From: Zanthoxylum bungeanum
Lineage: Eukaryota > Streptophyta > Magnoliopsida > Sapindales > Rutaceae
Assembly: GCA_019454045.1 (NCBI GenBank)
Contig: SKCR01035535.1
Coordinates: 124,001-188,000 of the forward strand
Direction: 5' to 3'
Length of the DNA: 64,000 nt
Both the position numbers and the translations under genes were made by a program. Shown in pieces: positions 43,343 through 56,055 of the stretch; within the stretch, counting starts at the first letter, position 1, and every line of letters begins with the position of its first letter. The notes below the pieces were generated by a model that saw only the letters and a list, made by a program, of their open reading frames with translations, was not told the DNA's origin and ran no database searches.

Positions 43343-45404
43343 TGTTGGAGTTCTACGGTCCCAAGGATCGAATCAAAAGTAAGAAAACATGTGCGAATAA
43401 CAACAACGAAGTTGCAGAATAGTTACATCGAGCGGTTGAGCGACGCGAGAGGCAACAAAAACTATTTTTGCTCGGCAGTGAGGGTGTGCAGCTCACTGGT
43501 TTCGGCCATTGAGCTCCTTCGTCAAGCTCCAAGCTTCGTCGAACGATTCCCGGCTCATGGGTGGACTTCCCTATCACCTTTGCATGACTTCGTAGTGTGC
43601 TAGCACTCCCGATTTTGCCACAAAATTGCGACTCTTGCTTCCCATTTCATCCTTGGTTCACGGCAGTGGACTGCAAAACAGAGGAGAAATTAGCCCTCTT
43701 GGGCGAGAGAGAGAGAGATGAGAGAATGAGAGAATTGTGTGGTTTGATTCCAAATTTGTGTATCCAATACACACATTTGAATTTCAAATTCATTTCATGT
43801 GCATTTGGCTTTCAAAAAGTCAAGTAATAATGGCACCAACCACTTCTATCACTCCATCAATCCATCAATAAGTGAATAGTGACTTGCGTCACTCACTCAA
43901 AGTGAAAGACATCCATCACTTGATTGACAAATGATGTGACGCTAGTTGCGACTAGCGATTTGACGCTTGATTTGACTTGCGTGCCGCACTCGAATTCGAA
44001 ATACAAATACGCTCGCAAATAATCCCGGGCTCGAGTTCGCTAATTCCAAATTAATAAATTTTCCGTTGCGACGTAATTAAATCTAATTTAATTGAATAAT
44101 CATGCCTATCATAATTACTATTCACGTCGCTAACGAATTAATTCTAAATTAATTCGTTCGCCCGAATTAAAATCTAATTTTAATTCTGCGTCGAAATCCA
44201 ATTTCGTTTAATATATCGAATATATTAATTCTTCGATTAATTCCAAATTAATCGTTATCTCTCTTTAAATGATATTTTATCCCAGATAAAATATCTCCGT
44301 AATTAATCCCAGATTAATTTTCTATCTCTTCTAATTAATCCCAGATTAATTAAGAGTGCGAGTCATACGTCATCGGTGAATCTTTGGAAAGCGACCCATG
44401 AGATCCCTGGATATGTTGGCAGTAAATTCGGTCGTCGGACTATCCGAACACGTAAGTACCAAGTATTATGTTTATACCAATTTACAAGACAAGGTTGGCC
44501 TCTAGCAAAGCGCCATGCCTACCCAATTCTCCGGAAACATCCTTACAGGAATAAAGGATCTATATCAGGCGTAGTATACGTAGTATTGTGTATGTCGATC
44601 CAGCATCGGATGATCACGTGCTTGGCCTGGGGCTGGAATGGTGTCTGCCCTGTATGAAGCACATGTCTGATCTCTGGTAACTAGTCTCTATAATCGGATA
44701 AACATGACCTAATCATAATATCCCAATAGCTCGAGCATATAAGAGAACGAGTTCCGTATCCTATGTGACCATCATCTCCACTATGACTGGAGTGATACTT
44801 CCATCTCGACATCACACCCAATACACTACGATTCTCAATATACCCAGTATTGGCGTACACAGAACCTGTTAAAGTCCTGGACGACCTCAACCAAAGTATA
44901 TTGATTGTCTCAAGTATTAGCGGTGCAAGTCTCAGGTTAAGACCAAATACACCTACCCTAATTTCGGACTTCCATAGACACATAGTCATACTACCAATGG
45001 AATTCTGAGGGGATCTATCCAGAGCGAAGCTGTTTCCCGTACCATCGGTAAAAACAACCTCCTATTACACTTGAATGAGTATCCTATACCCAAATATATG
45101 AGAACTATGCTGTTGTGCCCTCACAACGCGGACAAGTGTAATACTAGTCTTTTACGCATTTATCAATGTCCAATCTCGACAATGCTCTAACTAGGGATAT
45201 TTAATGATTTATCCTTCGTGGACTGATACTGTCTCATATCATTCTCAGTCCAGGAACAAATCATAGGGACCTCCTATCATTTATACATCTAGGTGATCTA
45301 ATCACAAATGATAAGAGTGCAATCTCCTTTGTCACATAGTTAATTTGTACAACAACACCATGATATGTACAAATAGTGACGCTATGGGTCATAATTGTCC
45401 AACA
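43343..45404 (-). repeat. 5' LTR of A
   Basis: TGTTGGAGTTCTACGG... to ...TAATTGTCCAACA, 2062 bp, TSD GGGCC at 45405-45409. Very similar to 20971-23050. The palindrome array is at about 44050-44350. Confidence 0.93.
44050..44350 (-). repeat. array of palindromes with three-base loops in the A 5' LTR
   Basis: Same array as at 21716-21995; for example 44271-44295 has 11-bp arms (GATATTTTATC) around loop CCA (TGG in element sense), and another palindrome near 44084 keeps ATTTAATTA arms around CTA. Confidence 0.85.
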
Positions 45405-45409
45405 GGGCC

Positions 45410-46606
45410 TAGAATGTTTAGTTAAAATCCAAATGTACCAAACACGAGTCTGATACCCGTACTGGCTTTCATCCAGAAATTATGCCTTATTTTGGCCCAT
45501 TTGGATATCCTTAAATGTTTTAAGTCTATCCTAAAAATAACTGTGATTACCGAAGGTCTAATTAATCATTTTTATACAAAGCCACAATCCCCATATTAGG
45601 CTCAGTCACTTTTATAAATAGGCGGCCTTTGGCTTTTAACAATGGAATTGAACCAAATAAGCCAAGGTTTACACCTTTAATATATGAGAGAACGAGTTTA
45701 TGTACCCCCATTTGGTGCATAAGCTAAGCCAAACCTTGAGCAAATATGGGACTTACCGCGTGTGTGAGGGAGATAAGGTTGGAAGAATATATGCTTATGT
45801 GTGAAGCAGGTTTTGCATTTCATGCATCGCTTGCATTATACTAACACTTTTGATTGCATCCATCCTAGTAGCAAGGTAGACTAGTTAAAAAGTAGTTAGA
45901 AAGTGCAGAAATAGCCATTAATGATAGTTCCTGTGTATATCGATTGGAAACAACTGTGAACAAAATAGCAGAGTAGCTGCAAAATATAGCCAATGCTCTT
46001 AGCAACATGATGCAGCACAGACAACATGGGCTGAAACTAGCAAGAAAAGGCGTAGAGAGTCTGAGAATATGACAGCTGAGGAAATCCCTATTTTGAATGA
46101 TGATGAAGATATAGCTGAATATGCTATATGAAAGATGGCCAAATCTCAAACTGAGACCGAGCTCTAGAAACTAAAACAGTAAATAGAGTCTTTTGCCCAG
46201 AAAATAAAGTGAAAACATAAGGATTTGTTATACTATAGTGTTATGACATTCAATGAGCACCTGCCTTCAGAGTTTAGCATATATGAAATGGTGAAGTTCA
46301 ATGGAAATGGAGACTCGAAATTATATCTCGGGCAGTACGTATCATTGATGAGTTCGACTGAACCGTCCTAACACTAATTACATAAGATGTTTGGGATGTC
46401 ACTAGAGGGAGCACCGGTGGTATGATACCACGGCTTGGAGAAGAAAATAAGGGATGATTGTAATGTATTGGCTAAAGCCTTTCTAAACTAGTACGACAAG
46501 ACATGGAGATAGACTTGTTGCTCTGTGACTTAGAGAACACCAAACAAAGGTCTGAATAGAGCATTAAAGAGTACGTCGACCACTGGAGGACCCAGCTTCT
46601 AAAGAT
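45410..46606 (+). pseudogene. Tat/Ogre-like leader and Gag, first part
   Basis: Continues the leader cut at 20970. From about 46270 a frame reads EFSIYEMVKFNGNGDSKLYL then GQYVSLM, then DDCNVLAKAFLN.YDKTW, matching Tat-type Gag (F..YDGTGDPKTHLRQY...; ..LADAFLQQYDFN). It has several stops. The text before it includes the TTTCATGCATCGCTTGCAT motif often seen in such leaders. It is cut by solo LTR I at 46612 (TSD GCAAA, 46607-46611) and resumes at 58085. Confidence 0.75.
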
Positions 46607-46771
46607 GCAAATATTGGGATATACGTCATAGAGATTCATATAATATAAATAGAATTATTTGTTATGAAATAAAAGATGTATTATTCATTTATCAAAATAT
46701 TTGATTTAAATCGCATATTGTAAAATATCATGTTTACCATTGATTACTCATGTGCCTTCAGACTTAGTGTA

Positions 46772-46956
46772 TAAGTGTCATACACAATATGATTTAGGTC
46801 TGAAATTAGTAATCTAAAATAGTCCATAGAGAGCAAACAAAGTGGTACTTTATTTTTGGTTTATGAGTGTCATACACAAGAGGATTTAGGTCTGAAATTA
46901 GTAATCTAAAATAGTCTATAAAGAGCAAACAAAGCGGTACTTTATTTTTGGTTTAT
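46772..46956 (+). repeat. 92-bp tandem duplication in LTR I
   Basis: Two copies of a unit starting AGTGTCATACACAA (46774 and 46866) and ending TTTTTGGTTTAT, differing at a few bases. Confidence 0.85.
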
Positions 46957-47369
46957 CTATAATTATATAGCAATCTTGATCTGAGATCGTCCATGTGGTG
47001 ACATGAGAATGAATGCACCTTATATGATGTGATCATATAATATCTGTTAAATAAAGAAATTAATTTTAATCTACTAAATGGTCATTTATGGATTGATCTG
47101 AATCATTAGTGTACTGCAAACTCTTGTATCACATGTTATGTCATTTGATTTACAAATGTGAGGTTGATGTAGTAATCCCGACCAATAACTATGCACTTTG
47201 GGGACATGATCTGGTGTGTAGCTGGGGACGTTTTACGTAGACATGGAGTTCACTCCTCCTTGCGAAAAGTAGATGAGTATATTCCTTAAGGGTTGATTCG
47301 GTACTTGAATAATTAGAGCACTCAAGTCGTTCTATTGCTAATAGATAGATTAATATTCATAATAGATAT

Positions 47370-49763
47370 TGTTAAGGTTGGAGCTCAAAGCGCCAATTTG
47401 CTGTTGTATTTCCTTATAAATACTCTTGTAAATGTTTTATTATGAATAAATAAACAGTTTCTATAATATAATATATCTCTTTATATGGTAAAGACGTAAT
47501 TGACATTAGAATGATTAGTTATGATACAGTTGCAAAAGCGTCGCAACTGACATTGAGTTGTATCATGACGTTGTCATTCTTAGACAGTTACTGGTCAAGG
47601 TTTACACTACTTGATCAGTAAAGTAAACCTGTTGAGACTGGTACATGTCGTATACTGGAATATTGGATTCCAATGATTTCTTAAAGAACCATCAGTCTTG
47701 GAGACTCATATAGACGTGTAGCTATTTATAGCGGATAGACACTGAATGACTCACCGAAGATTCTTAATGGGTGGTACACCAATGTCAATAAGAATCTTCT
47801 CGGGTTGTGTAGCATAAGTGATTCTTCGACTTGAGATACCACTGTGGGCATATGAGACATCTTCCACGCTTAGATGGCAACCACGCCACCGACCTATTAA
47901 GATTAGACCTCCGTCTGTTCGTTGGGTGTGGACAAATCCTCAGGGTGTCCTCTATGTGTCAAGATAGGATCCGTCAGTTCTCTGTACAGAGCATAGGTAG
48001 TCCATATATTATTAGCAATCAGATAAAAACCATGGGCCCGTGGTACACTTTAGAAGTGAGTTCTAAGTGTTCTTTTAGAGATTGCTAATAGAGACGCGGA
48101 CTAGATTGTCCCTATAGAGATTTGAAGTTTACATCTATATCTCTGGGATATATCCGGGTACATGTGATGGAGGAATTAAACATATACAATGACCTATACC
48201 TATATGATTCAGCGAGTTTATCTGTGGTCGTCATAATTTATGGCTGGGTAAATTATGGACACGAAATTGGATTTTGTGATGGATATGCCTGAATCTAGAG
48301 AGTCTCACTTCTGAACTATACTCAGAGTACTAGGGCAACTTTTATGAATAATATTGATTATTTATAAGTCGTTTAACGGTTAAACGAAAAATACATGCAA
48401 AGGGACCTAATGGTCATTTCTTAATTAATGTGTATTTGTATTTGATGAATCATTTTATTAAATACACATGAATTAAATGTCAAATTATGATATTTGACAT
48501 ATATCATAAATATATGTATTTGAATATTTAAAGTAAATATAATACATATATTTAAAATATTTATATTTAAATAATTATTTAATTATTAATTGTTAAATAA
48601 TTAAAGTAATTAAAATATAAATATCTTAAGTTATGATTACTTTAGGAAATGACTTTATTTGATTAGTTTGACTTGTTGTAAATCATTAAATGTTATAATG
48701 ATCTAATAAAACAAGTGGATTAATTTTAATAAATTGAAACAAAAAAATATTTAGATATTTTATTTTTATTAAACAAAAATTTAGTCAAGGGCTTAATTGG
48801 AGAGTACAAATTATTTTGTTTCATTTTTCATTCATTAGGTTAAGCCACCAAATATTAGAAAGAAAGTTTGAGAGAAAAAGGTTGAAGAACAAAAGAAAAG
48901 CTTGAAAAACTTGGATTTTTGTAAGTTTTTCCTAAACTTTTTCCATTAGAAAATTATTTCTATGGTACTAGGCTTCAACTTGTGTTGTTTAGAATTTTCT
49001 CTACTCTTTAAGTATGTAATTAAATAGTTGGAAAATTGTTTGAAAGGTGCTTGCATGTTTGATGAACAAAGAAAGCATGAAATTTGTTCTTAAGCTCTCT
49101 TTTAATTATTTGATAATCATGTTGCCATTCTAAAGTTGTTAGGCCACTCATTAATGACCTAGAATTATTCTTGTGTTGTTTCATTGTGGTGAGACTTGTT
49201 TGGTGTTGTGAAATTTGAATTAAACTATTGAATTTGATTAATTTGGTGTAATTTGTCAATTTGAAGAAATTGTAAAATTAGGGTTCTTAACCCTTTCCAA
49301 ATTTGGGACTTCATATATGTGTTGTGTATTGATGTATATATGATGTATATTAAATTTGAGACTGATTAGATTTGATCTTGACTTGTTTGAACAAGATTGG
49401 ACTAAATTGCAAATCTTGAAAATTCATGGCCTTCTCGGCAATTTTGTCTTTAAGTGGGGTTTTTGTTGCAATTTATGTTTTCATGTATTGGACATGTTAA
49501 ATACATATTGGTAATGATTTTGAATCACTTACACTTGCATTTGACAATTCAGGACCAAAATGAATTAAATGTAAAGTATTGGAACAATTCGGTAATTAAG
49601 AAGAAATTTGATTTCTTGGATAAAAATTTCAGATCTTAAGTATGGTGTGATTAAAATAAATAAATTTATTTTAATTACCCGAGAAAAATTTTTGAAATCG
49701 GAAAATTTTGATTTTCATCGTTCCGCTGCGTTACCCAATAATACCCCTATAAAAAACCCTACA
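47370..49763 (+). repeat. 5' LTR of H
   Basis: TGTTAAGGTTGGAGCTC... to ...AAACCCTACA, 2394 bp, related to solo LTR D and the left-edge LTR. An ORF-like stretch at 47831-48088 starts at TTG and is shared with the other copies. Confidence 0.9.
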
Positions 49764-49766
49764 AAA

Positions 49767-49783
49767 TTTGTATCAGAGTGAGT
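49767..49783 (+). other. PBS of H
   Basis: TTTGTATCAGAGTGAGT shortly after the LTR, a decayed TGGTATCAGAGC. Confidence 0.75.
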
Positions 49784-50489
49784 CTGATTTTGAACACGTG
49801 ATATGATAATGCCTTTAAATTCAATGTTTAATTTAATCTTTACTGTATGGATGCATGTTTTTATTTAATTTGATTAAATAAAGTAAAAGCATCTTTTGCG
49901 GAAAATCCATAATTAATAAGGTTGTATGTTAATTATGTATTTGATGCATGTTACATGGTCAGTCTTGTCAATACGGTTTATGGATATCTTTTCTATGACT
50001 ACATCTGAGAACGTGCCAAAGCTATGAAGATGTAGACGATAGAAATTTATTTATTCCGGATATATATTAGATACTAGATAAATTCAAGCAAAAGCGGAAT
50101 CTTGAACATGCCAAAGCTGTCAGGGTTACGCAAGTAGCTTGAGTTTATCATTGACGAGTTTAACCTTGGTACGCCTCCTTGTGAACGTACCAAAGCTATC
50201 AATATGAGAAACTACCAGGACCGGAAACTAGGAATCACTAGTGAGTGACTGACAATGAGTTGTCTATCTGGTGAATATACTAGGCGAGAACGTACCAAAG
50301 CTGTGAGCTGAAATATATTCATGGGGTCCACCTTTCACTATTTATGTTAATTTAATTATTAAATCTTTATATTCTGTTTGGGGATTACAATATTACATGA
50401 TTTAGATTAAAAATTCATGATCTAGTTAATATTTTTGATATTTTATGAAACTGTTTAATTCTGCAAACCGTTTTTCGTAATCTATACGA

Positions 50490-51345
50490 TAGATTTGCGA
50501 TGGCGGCATAATCGACTAATCCTCTTATACATATATTAGATACGAACAAACTGAAAGGCACTGAAAACTTTGCCAATTGGGATATGGATTTAAGGATTGT
50601 CCTTGAGACCGAAAAGTTGGGATATGTACTTGAGGGTCCGCTACCCTTGCTGTGTCTGAGAATGCAACACCAGATGAACTAGAAACTTCTCAGTCTTGGA
50701 AAGACGATGATTTAAAAGTTAAATAATACATTCTAAGTTCACTGACATCAGAACTCACGAGGCAGTACTATGGCATGGCAGATGCATATAGTATGATGAT
50801 GCGATTAAGAGAATCGTATATGAACCAAGAACAAGTTGTTGTTCATAAAGTGGTGATGGAACTGTTCCATGCGCGACTCGACTAGGGGCAAGCCGTTAGC
50901 TCACATGTTATTCTTTTGATCGATTTGATCGAACAGCTTAGGCAACATAATCTCCCACTGAATGACATTCTCGGCAGGAGTGTCATTTTTGGTTCGCTCC
51001 CAACATCTTATCATTAATTCGTAATGTACTTCAATATGAATGGGATTATCTGTTCCTACCATGAACTGCATAGGATGCTGATCACAACGGAAGAAGACCT
51101 AAGGAATGGAGTACTGACTCGCCCTCCGAAACCTACTTCATTTTCTGCTTCTTCCCAGGCTAGGCCAAAGGGAAAGAAGACAAAAGCGAAGAAGAAGAAG
51201 GGTTTCGGTCTTCCACCATAAGGAAAGATAGTTAAACCCAAGATGACGTCTGAAGATAAATGCCATCATTGCAGCAAAGTCGGGCACTAGAAAAGGAATT
51301 GTCCTGACTACATTGCCCAGATAAGGGGAGAGAGAGAGCATCTAC
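50490..51345 (+). pseudogene. H: Gag, decayed
   Basis: The frame near 50545 reads NKLKGTENFANWDMDLRIVL then LGYVLEGPLP, the start of a copia Gag (UBN2 type). It ends with KCHHCSKVGH followed by a stop and KRNCPDYI, a CCHC knuckle with W mutated to stop (near 51260-51320). A Lys-rich stretch (KGKKTKAKKKKG) precedes it. The segment 49790-50480 is leader with four copies of a 'GAACGTGCCAAAGCT/ AACGTACCAAAGCT' word. Confidence 0.78.
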
Positions 51346-51389
51346 ATCATGTATATTTATTTTTCCAATTATTGATATCTCACTAGCTT

Positions 51390-52616
51390 GTGAAGCTGTT
51401 ACATCCAGCTGGATTTTAGATTCTTCTTGTCCTGTTCACATTTGCAATTCGTTAGAGATGCTGAAGGAAAGTAAGAAGCTAAAGTTTGGAGAGATGCAGA
51501 TGCGTTTTGGTAGTGGAGACTCTCTGGATACAGTTGCAGTAGGAGCATGCGAGATCCCATTGTCGAGAGGGAGCCTTTTGTTAAATGATTGCTACATTGT
51601 ACCAGGATGTGTAGCAAATATTATATCTCTTTTTATATTAGATACAAAATGTTATCATGTTAATATTAAGAACTATTCTTTATATTTATATAATAGACGT
51701 AATATTCAGATCCTTTGTTGTCCAAATGAGCATGGTCATTACGTATTACATACTTCAATAGATATTTTGAATACTATGATTAATAAACATAGTTTTCCTG
51801 TAGTTAATAATACTGAACTTTGTCATATGAGGTTAGGTCATATAGGCGTGAAACGCCTTACCCAATTAGTTAGAAATGGTTTGATACCAGATCTCACCAT
51901 TGAACCGTACCAACTTGTGAATCATGTATTCATGGTAAGATGACCAAAGCCCCATTTTCTGGTGTTGGACACCGCGCCACTAACTTACTGGAACTCGTAC
52001 ATTCTGATGTGTGGGGTCCACTAAGTCAGACTGTTCATAGTGGTTATTCATATTTTGTTACATTTACCGATGATCTGTCACAGTATGGTTATGTCTATCT
52101 GATGAGACATTAATCGGAAACCTTTGAAAAGATCAAAGAGTTCCGTAATGAAGTAGAAAAACAGACTGGACAATATATTAAATGCCTTCAATATGATCGA
52201 GGCGGCGAATAAATGAGTAGTGAGTTCTTGGATTATATGAAGGAGAATGGGATTCTCGTTCAATATACTCCTTCAGGTACTCCACAACATAATGGAGTGT
52301 CTGGGAGGAGAAATCAGACTTTATTGGATATGGTCCGATCTATGTTGAGTTTTACAGATTTGCCCTATTTTTTATGGGGCTACTCTCTTTTAACAGCTGC
52401 ACATCTTTTGAATAAGATTCCTTCAAAACTTGTTCCTACGACTCCATATGAGATATAGACCAGTACGAAACCAAATATTAATTATGTTAAGGTTTGGGGT
52501 TGTCCTGCCTATGTCAGGATGGCTCAGTAAGATAGGCTTTCACCTCGAGGGCAAAAGTTTAGGTTTGTTGGATATCTTTTGAATACGAAGGGATATATGT
52601 TGTATGATACCAAGCA
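51390..52616 (+). pseudogene. H: protease remnant and integrase, decayed
   Basis: The frame 51458-51943 covers the protease tail and gag-pre-integrase (LNDCYIVPGCVANIISL ... LCHMRLGHIGVKRLTQL). Integrase core pieces follow: LVHSDVWGPLSQTVHSGYSY near 52000 with D kept; DRGGE followed by a stop near 52200; and YTPSGTPQHNGVSGRRNQTL near 52260-52320 (the E position reads G). Then PYFLWGYSLLTAAHLLNKIP and the integrase tail to 52616. Confidence 0.83.
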
Positions 52617-53546
52617 TTGAAATGTGTTCGTAGCTCGCTTCATAAAATTTCTAGAGTATATTTTTTGTCAAAAAGTGGTAATCATAGACAGTTTGAACTT
52701 GATGAAGTCCAACCTGAAAATAATGAACCAACGGAGGAACCTGAAGTTCAAGTAGATGAAGAACCTTCAACACACATACTTCGTAGGTCACAAATGGTAT
52801 CTAGACCTCCTGAACGCTTGTATTTGATACAAGAAAATAGTCTTTATGTTCTCTTAGTTGAAGAGACTGACTCTTTTACCTATAGAGAATCGATGTTGGA
52901 CATCGACTCCGTGAAGTGGCAAGATGCCATGAAATCCGACTTAGACTCAATGCATGAGAATCAAGTTTGGGACTTGGTTCCGCTACCCGAAGGAATTGTT
53001 CCTATTAGTTGTAAATGGGTTTACAAGAGGAAGCGCGAGCCTAATGGAAAGGTTGAAACCTATAAGGCCCGACTGGTAGTAAAAGGTTATACGCATCGAC
53101 CTGACATCGACTACGATGAAACTTTTTCACCAGTAGCAATGCTTAATTCTATTAGGATTTTGCTTTTTTTAGCTACTTATCATGATTACGAGATTTGGCA
53201 AAAGGATGTCAAAATGGCTTTTCTAAATGGATTTCTTGATGAAGAAATCTATATGGAACAACCGGAGTGTTTTGCATCCAACGAGAACTCGGGTATAGTA
53301 TGTAAGCTTAAGAAGTCCATTTATGGACTTAAATAAGCTTCACGAAGTTGGAATCTTTGATTCGACGAGATTATTAGATTGTCTGGTTTTCTCAAGAATT
53401 CGGAAGAATCTTGTGTGTATCAGAAGGCTAGTGGGAGCATGGTGGTATTTTTAGTCCTCTATGTTGACGAAATCCTAATCATTGGGAATGATATAAGGAT
53501 GATGCAAGGCGTCAAAGCTTACCTCTGTAAGAATTTCTCCATGAAG
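52617..53546 (+). pseudogene. H: reverse transcriptase, truncated
   Basis: A 239-codon frame holds the linker, then SVKWQDAMKSDLDSMHENQVW, DLVPLPEGIVPISCKWVYKR, GKVETYKARLVVKGYTHRPD, and the DVKMAFLNG motif with the first catalytic D (near 53205). It stops at YGLK, where the expected Q codon is TAA. After a short gap the second block has LVLYVDEILIIGND: the YVDD catalytic box reads YVDE. It ends at KNFSMK where a family-A LTR is inserted. Residue motifs are given separately; the enzyme is inactive. Confidence 0.87.
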
Positions 53547-53988
53547 TGTTGGAGTTCTACGGCCCCAAGGATCGAATAAAAAGCAAGAAAACACATGTGA
53601 ATACATACGACAAAGTTGCGGAATACTTACATCGATTGGTTGAGCGACGCGTTGGACAACAAAAATCATTCTGTCCTCCTCCATGAAGCTCGGTAGTGGA
53701 CTGGTTTTGATGTCCTCCAAATTCGGCTTTGTCCTCCAATAAATCTTCAAGCTCCAAGCTTACAAAATGGATTCCAAGCTCACGAAATTAATTCCCTATC
53801 ACCTTAGGATAACTCAATGTGTGTGCTAGCACCTTGATTTTGCAACAAAATCACTCTTTGCCTCTCTATAACTCACGGTTTTACTGAAACCAGTGAAGAG
53901 AAAACAGAAGCAGTGGGCGAGAGAGAGAAGAAAAATGGTGAAGAGAGAGTTGTGTGGTTGTTGGCTTAAAAGTGTATCTAATACACTT
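53547..53988 (-). repeat. family-A LTR fragment in H
   Basis: TGTTGGAGTTCTACGG... matches the left end of the LTR at 20971 for about 440 bases, up to 'GTATCTAATACACT', where K begins. The remainder of this LTR is missing. Confidence 0.88.
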
Positions 53989-54803
53989 TGTTGACGGCTG
54001 ATTTTGGTCTCAGGGAAATATGAGAATATTACTCCCGAGTTAATCCTCCCTCAATAGTGAATTTGTTTGGTTATGGGGGACCAAAAGCAAACTTAGCAAA
54101 AGACAGATAAATGTACCAATCAACAAGGAGATTTAACGTGGTTCGGCGGATCTTGGTCCGACCTACGTCCACGGGCGCAAAAAGGATGATACTTTTTATT
54201 ATTGAGATACGCTTCTTTGATATCTCTCGTGTTTACAAGCTTGGTCGTAGTGATCCTGTTCTTAATTCTGATCTCAACCCTCAATGCTCTCAACTTGTCC
54301 CCCTTATGCACATGCTACCCTTCTATTTATAATAGTGTAGAAATCAGATTCCTTCTCCTACAAGAATTTCCTAGTTGAAACTATTGTCTTTTCCCATAAG
54401 GATTCCTAGTCAAAACTATTCCCTTTTCTCATAAGTATTCCTAATCAAAACTACATTTACTTTCTTTATCCTACTAGGACTCTGATTCACCAGTTTTCCC
54501 CATGAAAATAGGATAACTTGTCGTCTTATCCGCAGGAATAGGGTGTCATCTTCTGGAGCATATCTTGCTATCTGGTCGGTCTTCATGAGGTCGGTCATAA
54601 TGGTCATTTGAATCGGGAATGCTGCTACCGATTTGATAATGCTCGGTCATCCGAACCAAAGTGGTCGGTCACCTATCATCAAGTGCTCGGTCTCTACCTG
54701 TTGTGGTCGGGTCGGCATTAATGATCTTAACCGAGAAAGGAATTACCCTGTTACTCATGACGTGCTCCTTAAATATCATATTGCTTAAAAAACACCATCA
54801 ACA
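53989..54803 (-). repeat. 3' LTR of K
   Basis: 815 bp with 6-bp inverted ends TGTTGA...TCAACA. It includes the TTTAACGTGGTTCGGCGGATC word (near 54130) common in plant LTRs, and GGTCGGTC-rich sequence at 54570-54720. Confidence 0.8.
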
Positions 54804-55027
54804 TCTATCCCCTAGTTCTCGGTAACAACGAGTTTGCGAGTTGATGCCGGGAACTATAAAAAAAGATGGTGTGCCGATGAATCCGTCGGTGGTCACTCCA
54901 GGAACCGCAGAGAAAAAATACATTGGCTGCAAATCTGGTCCTTCATGCCACCTTCATGTGCTCAGTCAATGAGGATCCTGATATCTACCCGTGGAGAAAA
55001 TACTTTGCCCTTATGCTGATGACGATC

Positions 55028-55690
55028 GACTCGGTGGGACGTAACCCGACCCCGAGCTGAGAAGAACATTTGGCTCTGGGGGAATGTCACTTCCCCAGAC
55101 CAATAGAGGGCCGACCATGAGGGAGATGCTCCGATCCCATGCCGATGATAAGTCTCTCGGTGGGACGTTTCCCGACCCCGAGCTGAAGAAAGACTTGGCT
55201 CTGGGGGAATGTTACATCCCCAGTCCAAAGAAGCCGACTCGGTGGGACGTAACCCGACCCCGAGCTGAAAGAAAAACTTGGCTCTGGGGGAATGTTACAT
55301 CCCTAGTCCAAAGAAACCGACTCGATGGGACGTAACCCGACCCCGAGCTAAAAGAAAGACTTTGACTTTGGGGGAATGTTACATCCCTCGTCCAAAGAAG
55401 CCGACTCGGTGGGACGTAACCCGACCCTGAGCTGAAAGAAAGACTTGGCTCTGGGGGAATATTACATCCCCAGTCCAAAGAAACCGACTCGGTGGGAGGT
55501 AACCCGACCCCGAGCTGAAAGAAAGACTTGGCTTTGGGGGAATATTACATCCCCAGTCCAAAGAAACCGACTTGGTGGGACGTAACCCGACCCCGAGCTA
55601 AAAGAAAGACTTGGCTCTGGGGGAATATTACATCCCCAGTCCAAAGAAACCGACTCGGTGGGACGTAACCCGACCCCGAGCTGAATAAAC
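55028..55690 (-). repeat. 83-bp tandem array in K
   Basis: Units start (CGACTCGGTGGGACGTAACC) at 55235, 55318, 55402, 55485, 55568 and 55651, spaced 83-84 bp, with diverged units upstream from 55028. Each contains GACCCCGAGCTGAAAGAAAG and GGGGGAATRTTACATCCC. Long open frames on the minus strand here arise only because the unit lacks stops. Confidence 0.93.
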
Positions 55691-56055
55691 CATAAAGCCT
55701 CGACGGAATGAAATGCAGCCCCGAGCCGAATAACCAAGCGGCCTCGACGGAACGAAATCCAGCCCTGAGCCAAATAAACAAGCGGCCTCGGCAGAACGAA
55801 ATCCAGCCCCGAGCCGAATAAATAAGTGGCATCGGCGGAACGAAATCCAGCCCCGAGCCGAATAAATAAGTGGCATCGGCGGAACGAAATCCAGCCCCGA
55901 GTTGAATAAACAAGTGGCCTCGGCGGAACGAAATCCAGCCCCGAGCCGAAACAAACATCGATCTCGGCGGTACAAGAGCAGACCCGAGCCGGAAAGAAAC
56001 ATCGGTCTCGGCGGTACAAGAGCAGACCCGAGTCGGAAAGAAACATCGGTATTTT
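55691..56055 (-). repeat. 44-bp tandem array in K
   Basis: About eight units of 44 bp of the form AATAAATAAGTGGCATCGGC then GGAACGAAATCCAGCCCCGA then GCCG, the last two diverged (CGGTACAAGAGCAGACCCGAG). It directly follows the 83-bp array and shares the CCCCGAGC word with it. Confidence 0.92.

Larger units (their letters stand above)
20971..45404 (-). mobile_element. copia element A, minus strand, TSD GGGCC, split by gypsy B
   Basis: Bounded by two LTRs of about 2.07 kb and flanked by GGGCC at 20966-20970 and 45405-45409. On the minus strand: 5' LTR 43343-45404, PBS, long leader, decayed gag, PR, INT, RT, RNase H, PPT-like CCAAGTGGGAGAT (23051-23063), then 3' LTR 20971-23050. Gypsy B (23557-38047) is inserted between RT and RNase H. 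Without B the element is about 9.9 kb. All coding parts carry stops. It is the fullest representative of the family that also includes E. Confidence 0.93.
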
